Positions 60,462-64,000 of a stretch of DNA of 64,000 bases are shown one piece after another. Source of the DNA: a bacterium. GTDB taxonomy: Bacteria > Actinomycetota > Thermoleophilia > Solirubrobacterales > Solirubrobacteraceae. Location: NCBI GenBank assembly GCA_021323635.1, contig JAJPKQ010000017.1, forward strand, positions 62,001-126,000, in the 5' to 3' direction. The notes under the pieces were generated by a model. The model saw only the letters and a program-made list of their open reading frames with translations. It was not told the DNA's origin and searched no databases. Numbering within the stretch: the first letter of the stretch is position 1; each line of letters begins with the position of its first letter. Made by a program: the position numbers and the translations under genes.

Positions 60462-60892
60462 GGGCGCCCGCCTGGCGGCGACGCGCACCTCCAGAGCGGC
60501 GCGCACGTGGGCCGCCGCGGAAAGGGGCGAATGGAGCGCGTCACGCCGCTGACCAAGACTACGGGCGCGGTCCTGCGCGCCTGGCTCGCCGAGCGCCAAG
60601 GCGAGCCGCGCGAGCCGCTGTTCCCCAACAGCCGCGGCAGGCGGCTGAGCCGCGACGGGCTGGAGCGCCGTCTCGCCAAGCATCTCGCCACTGCCGGCGA
60701 TCGCTGCCCGGCCCTCAAGACCAAGCACGTGACGCTGCACGCGCTCCGACACACCGCCGCGATGCAGCTCTTGAACGCCAGCGTCGAGACTACCGTGATC
60801 GCGTTGTGGCTCGGCCACGAGCGGGTGGACACCACCCAGATCTACCCGCACGCCGACCTCGCGCTCAAGGAGCGCGCGCTGGCGAGAACGGA
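60462..60892 (+). pseudogene. Tyrosine recombinase, C-terminal catalytic fragment
   Basis: GDAHLQSGAHVGRRGKGRME, RVTPL leads into a recombinase catalytic domain with HALRHTAAMQLLNASVETTV, IALWLGHERVDTTQIYPHAD: the HxxR, the second His and the nucleophile Tyr are all there. The N-terminal core-binding domain and the first catalytic Arg region are missing, and the frame runs on into an insertion sequence instead of ending normally. This is a truncated integrase, not an active enzyme. Confidence 0.75.
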
Positions 60893-61476
60893 GGGTGCTT
60901 CGCACCCCTTGGTGGTGAGCTCGTCATCGCGGCAGCTTGATCGTGATGCCCGCACAGCAGAGGTAGACGAGGGCGATCACGGGGCCGGCGGAGTGAAAGC
61001 CGAAGCTGCGGTGGGAGATCAGGCGGATGCGGCTGTTGAGTCCCTCCAGGCGTCCGTTGATCAGGCCGAGGGCGATCGCGGCGAGGATGCCGTGACGGTG
61101 CAGTCGGATGGCGCGCGCAAGCTTGACGAACGGGTCGAGCTTGGATCGGGATGCCCAGGCCAACCAGGCATCGAGATGCTCGGGCGCCGATCGGGAATCC
61201 TCGAGCTGGTAGAGCAGCCGCAGCTCCTCCTTCAGCAGGAAGGCGCGGTAGAGAGAGCGGTTGGCCTGCTGGACTGAGGCCAAGAGCGCCCGCTGTTTGG
61301 CGGTCTACTTTTCGGTCCGCTTCAGCGGCGACCAGCGCGTGCCCTTGATCCACTTCCCGCTCTTGGTGTGCGAGCGATCGCGTGCGCTGCACTCATCGCG
61401 GCGCATCTGATCGACGGCGCGCTGGGCGAGCCTGATCACGTGGAAGGGGTCGAAGCAGACTGGCCCGCTCAACCCC
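60893..61476 (-). mobile_element. ISL3-type transposase remnant inserted beside the integrase
   Basis: On the minus strand VCFDPFHVIRLAQRAVDQMR, SGKWIKGTRWSPLKRTEK, then TAG (61305-61307), then in the same frame AKQRALLASVQQANRSLYRA and, near the end, LEGLNSRIRLISHRSFGFHS and LVYLCCAGITIKLP. These are the DDE domain and C-terminus of ISL3-family transposases; the N-terminal half is gone and an amber codon interrupts the rest. GGGTGC-TTC-GCACCC (60893-60907) at the downstream edge may be the surviving end of the element. Confidence 0.7.
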
Positions 61477-61477
61477 C

Positions 61478-61620
61478 TCTTTGGTCCCGCTCGTCCTCGA
61501 CTACGTGGCGGTGCGTGGCAGCGACGCGCTCGGGACGCTGTTCGTCGCTGTGCGGGGCCGGCGACTCACACAGACAATCATGACCACGACCATTGTCCGA
61601 TACGCCGAGGCGGCAGGGCG
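61478..61620 (+). pseudogene. Second tyrosine recombinase fragment
   Basis: VPLVLDYVAVRGSDALGTLF, VAVRGRRLTQTIMTTTIVRY and AEAAG match the segment of phage-type integrases just before the HxxR box. It is cut off on both sides. It lies on the other flank of the ISL3 remnant; it is a different integrase or a different part of the same lineage, since it does not continue the fragment at 60462 directly. Confidence 0.5.
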
Positions 61621-61689
61621 GCTGCGCTCGAATAGGATGCCACGGACGGCCAGTTATCCACCGCGGCCGACGCGCCTAATATGCTGTCC

Positions 61690-61989
61690 ATGGAGTCGGC
61701 AATCGAAAAAGTGCTGTCGAGCGCCAGCTCGCGGGAGGAGATCGCCGGGATCGCATCGCGCCACGGTGCGCGCAATGTCCGGGTTTTTGGCTCGGCGGGT
61801 CGGGGAGAGGTCGAGGCGGGCGACCTCGACATCCTCGTCAAGATGGCCGCCGGGCGAAGCCTGCTTGATCTGATCGCCGTGACTAACGAGCTGCGCGAGG
61901 CCCTGGGCGTTGACGTCGACGTCGTCAGCGAGGATGGGCTCTCGCCATATCTGCGCGAGCGCATTCTCGCCGAGGCGGTGACGCTCTGA
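61690..61989 (+). CDS. mntA: MNT-type nucleotidyltransferase antitoxin
   Basis: A 99-residue minimal nucleotidyltransferase: VRVFGSAGRGEVEAGDLDIL matches G-S-x-x-R/G-G-E with the D-L-D metal pair, then LLDLIAVTNELREALGVDVD and VVSEDGLSPYLRERILAEAV. MntA proteins AMPylate and silence the HEPN toxin encoded next. The ATG used follows TAATAT by seven bases, a leaderless arrangement; an ATG three codons earlier lies within that hexamer. Its stop overlaps the toxin reading frame. Unlike the other MNT gene in the window it is intact. Confidence 0.85.
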   Translation: MESAIEKVLSSASSREEIAGIASRHGARNVRVFGSAGRGEVEAGDLDILVKMAAGRSLLDLIAVTNELREALGVDVDVVSEDGLSPYLRERILAEAVTL

Positions 61990-62348
61990 AGGACGAGCGC
62001 GTCTACATCCTCCACATGCGCGACGCGATCGATCGCGTGCTGCAGTACACGGACCCTGGCCGCGACGCCTTTTTCGCCGATCCGATGATGCAGGACGCGG
62101 TCGTACGCAACCTCGAGATCGTCGGTGAGGCGGCAAAGCGTGTCTCGCCGTCGCTGCAGGCGCAGGCACCCAACGTGCCCTGGCGTGAGATGGCGGGCAT
62201 GCGCGAGAAGCTCGTGCATGACTACTTCGGCGTAGACCTCGCGCTGGTGTGGAATGTCGTTGAGGGCGAGCTGCCCAAGGCTCGTGCGCATATCAACGCG
62301 ATCCTGAGCGACCCGGCGCGCGGAGTCGGCGACGACGCCGCTGACTGA
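61986..62348 (+). CDS. hepT: HEPN-domain toxin HepT (DUF86)
   Basis: A 120-residue HEPN ribonuclease. The R-x4-H-x-Y active motif is in MREKLVHDYFGVD, and VRNLEIVGEAAKRVSPSLQA is the conserved preceding helix. The first ATG is at 62016, but the conserved family N-terminus (KDERVYILHMRDAIDRVLQY) begins upstream of it, preceded only by a CTG that overlaps the mntA stop (CTGA). I therefore extend the gene to that CTG; translation coupled to mntA would permit such a weak start. If the ATG is used, the protein loses ten residues. Confidence 0.82.
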   Translation: MKDERVYILHMRDAIDRVLQYTDPGRDAFFADPMMQDAVVRNLEIVGEAAKRVSPSLQAQAPNVPWREMAGMREKLVHDYFGVDLALVWNVVEGELPKARAHINAILSDPARGVGDDAAD

Positions 62349-62454
62349 GCCGGGGATGTGAGCTGAGGGGTCGCCGGCGTCGGATCGAGTTCCATGATGG
62401 CTGGCCCGCGGGCGGGGAGATCGAGGATGTCCCGATCGCAGTAGAGGCTCGGTG

Positions 62455-62672
62455 ACGTTCCGGAAGGTGATCTCGATGCAACTTGAAAGCTGTCGGCCTC
62501 CTGCGTTGAGCTGTCAGCGCGCAGCTCCCGCTGGATCGCTGCGTGTAGCGCTGGCAGGTCGCGGAAGCCTTCGACGCGGTTGAAGTGCGCCGCCGCTTCG
62601 TTCATCCGGGCGGCGGTCCGGCGCAAGCGCATGGCCCCGTCGCGCCAGTGCTTGACGTTGCACTGGGAATTA
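62455..62672 (-). mobile_element. IS256-type transposase C-terminal remnant
   Basis: On the minus strand CNVKHWRDGAMRLRRTAARM, NEAAAHFNRVEGFRDLPALH and AAIQRELR match the last part of IS256-family (Mutator-type) transposases, where W-R-x-x-x-M-x-L-R-W-x-A and F-R-R-V-x-G-Y are conserved. Everything upstream is absent. The following 290 bases up to the rnpB terminator contain no recognisable gene. Confidence 0.6.
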
Positions 62673-62965
62673 CCGAGAGTGTCGAATGAACCTCCCCAAA
62701 AGCCCTGGACGGTTGCATAACAGGATACGCGGCGGGCCCGCCACCGCGTTTTGGTCTCTCAAAGCGCCAGCGCCGTGCCCGGCAAGATTGCGCCCGCGCA
62801 ACCTTGTGATCTGTACCCCAACTGCCTGACCAATGAATGGGGTCCGTTGACACGGATAGCTGCCGGATGCGGCCTCTGGGCATCCGCGCCGAGCGATTTC
62901 ATAGAGAACGCCCCCGAGAAGCCGGCAACGTCTGCCCAGTCGATAGCTCCGCGACTGGATCCATA

Positions 62966-62993
62966 GAGAAGCCCCGCCTTCGCGGGGCTTCTC
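62966..62993 (-). terminator. Intrinsic terminator of rnpB
   Basis: GAGAAGCCCCGC-CTTC-GCGGGGCTTCTC is a perfect 12-bp stem with a tetraloop, four bases beyond the RNase P RNA 3' end. On the minus strand it is followed by TATGG, without a clear T-run. Confidence 0.75.
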
Positions 62994-62996
62994 CTT

Positions 62997-63325
62997 AGCA
63001 GGTCTGTAAGCCGGATTCTGTCTTGAGCAGCCATCCATCTCTGCGGCCCACCTGGACCTCGGCGGGCAACCTGGTTGCGGTCCTGCTTGGCCTTGCATCG
63101 GGTGGGGTTTGCCCAGCCGCCGCGTCACCGCGACGCTGGTGCGCTCTTACCGCACCATTTCACCCTTGCCTGCGCGCCGTTCACGTGGGACGGCGCGCAT
63201 CGGCGGTATGTTTCTGTGGCACTTTCCCGCGGGTTTCCCCGGGTCGATCACTCGACCACCCTGCCCTGCGATGTCCGGACTTTCCTCGACAGCGCTCGCG
63301 CGCCGCCGCGACTGCTCGACCTGCT
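62997..63325 (-). ncRNA. rnpB: RNase P RNA (bacterial type A)
   Basis: The 329-base minus-strand segment has the universal elements: GAGGAAAGTCCGGAC near the 5' end, CAGGGCAGGGTG, CCACAGAAACATACC, AAGGGTGAAATGGTGCGGTA with AGAGCGCACC, and AGACAGAATCCGGCTTACAG near the 3' end. The ends are set by the P1 helix, in which AGCAGGTC at the 5' end pairs with GACCTGCT at the 3' end. It is the catalytic RNA that matures tRNA 5' ends. Confidence 0.95.
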
Positions 63326-63407
63326 CCTCAAGGGTAGCGCAGCGCGGTGCGCCGCTCGCATCGGCCGCCAGTGGCGCGCAGCGGTATGGCTTACGCGCAG
63401 CAGCCGC

Positions 63408-64000
63408 TCAGCGCATGCTGCGCAGCAGGCCGACGACGCGCCCAACCACGCGCACATCGCGCGTGATGATCGGCTCCATCGCGGCGTTCGCCGGCTGCAG
63501 CCGCACGTGGCCATCCTCGCGGAAGAAGCGCTTGATCGTCGCCTCCTCGCCGAGCAGCGCCACGACAATGTCGCCGTTGCGAGCGCTCTCCTGCTCGCGC
63601 ACGACCACAATGTCGTCGTCGAGGATGCCCGCTTCGACCATCGACTCGCCGCGCACGCGGAGCAGGTAGTGGCCGTCTTCGCCGCCGATCGACTTGGGCA
63701 CGGGCACATACTCCTCGATGTTCTCCTCGGCGAGGATCGGCGCGCCAGCGGCCACGGCCCCCACCAGTGGCAGTGCTCGCTGCTCGACGCTCGCCCCCAG
63801 CGCGCCATCCGCGCGGTCACGCAGCTCGATCGCGCGCGGCTTGGAGGGATCGCGCCGCAGCAGGCCGAGCCGCTCAAGATTGGCGAGGTGAGTGTGGACC
63901 GTCGAGGAGGAGGCAAGCCCGACGGCGGTACCGATGTCGCGCACCGTCGGCGGGTAGCCGTGCTTCTGCAAGTAGCCGCGGATGAAGTCGAAAATCTCGC
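63408..64000 (-). CDS. lexA: LexA repressor, 5' end outside the window
   Basis: The last 197 residues of LexA; the frame runs off the right edge. The winged-helix DNA-binding part has GYPPTVRDIGTAVGLASSST and HTHLANLERLGLLRRDPSKP; the autocleavage domain has the Ala-Gly site in AVAAGAPILAEENIEEYVPV, Ser in LRVRGESMVEAGILDDD and Lys in EEATIKRFFRE, the Ser-Lys dyad. It represses SOS genes until RecA-stimulated self-cleavage. The reverse-strand neighbour downstream is rnpB. Only the first few N-terminal residues should be missing. Confidence 0.95.
   Translation of the reverse strand, partial: EIFDFIRGYLQKHGYPPTVRDIGTAVGLASSSTVHTHLANLERLGLLRRDPSKPRAIELRDRADGALGASVEQRALPLVGAVAAGAPILAEENIEEYVPVPKSIGGEDGHYLLRVRGESMVEAGILDDDIVVVREQESARNGDIVVALLGEEATIKRFFREDGHVRLQPANAAMEPIITRDVRVVGRVVGLLRSMR

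Noticed and set aside
62602-63128. Minus-strand frames of 93-152 codons near rnpB
   Set aside because: They overlap the RNase P RNA, its terminator or the IS256 remnant and have no protein-like features.
1-64000. CRISPR arrays and tRNA or rRNA genes
   Set aside because: No regularly spaced direct repeats and no T-loop-like or rRNA-like sequence was noticed on reading either strand; rnpB is the only RNA gene I can support.

Overview
The window is high-GC, densely coded DNA that reads as an actinobacterium, most probably of the class Thermoleophilia (Solirubrobacterales-like). The lineage is inferred from gene content: an ethylmalonyl-CoA pathway cluster, GTP-dependent PEP carboxykinase, secreted proteins with basic C-termini, many VapBC and MNT/HEPN modules, LexA, and start codons that often lie 6-10 bases after a -10-like hexamer (leaderless transcripts). 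No rRNA, tRNA or CRISPR array was seen. The RNase P RNA gene lies near the right end.

Left part (1-15.6 kb): central carbon metabolism. The end of crotonyl-CoA carboxylase/reductase, ethylmalonyl-CoA mutase with its MeaB chaperone, PEP carboxykinase, a MaoC-type mesaconyl-CoA hydratase, a malyl/methylmalyl-CoA lyase, a SucC/SucD-like ADP-forming CoA ligase pair (possibly malate-CoA ligase) and a small FixX-like ferredoxin form much of an ethylmalonyl-CoA (C2 assimilation) route. A VapBC locus, an F420/flavin oxidoreductase, a secreted Ig-like protein and a dead MNT/HEPN module lie between them.

Sulfur/sulfation region (15.6-23.7 kb): a PiT-family permease, APS kinase, an exported arylsulfotransferase (ASST), two small lipoproteins that both end in tyrosine, and a 1025-residue protein in which a 14-TM DHA2-type MFS exporter is fused, through an extra TM helix, to a second ASST domain with the same predicted catalytic residues. 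This is the most unusual feature of the window and suggests an export-coupled, cell-surface sulfation system.

Middle (23.8-42.8 kb): acyl-CoA dehydrogenase, hotdog thioesterase and acyl-CoA ligase; RidA; an exported alpha/beta hydrolase; an AbrB antitoxin with a dead VapC; a DUF255 thioredoxin-fold protein; an exported glycoside hydrolase; glutamine synthetase; a membrane cytochrome c; a LolA-like protein with an ABC exporter; a HEPN-like protein; and an MFS exporter that ends the polyketide operon.

Right part (42.8-64 kb): a single-protein FAAL-ACP-KS-AT-DH-KR-ACP-TE polyketide synthase whose AT carries methylmalonyl-type motifs, linking it to the acyl-CoA chemistry on the left; two large cyclic-di-GMP proteins; then a decayed mobile region (vapBC remnants, integrase fragments around an ISL3-type transposase remnant, an IS256-type remnant) that also holds a Rieske protein, a STAND-like ATPase and an apparently intact MntA/HepT pair; finally rnpB and lexA.
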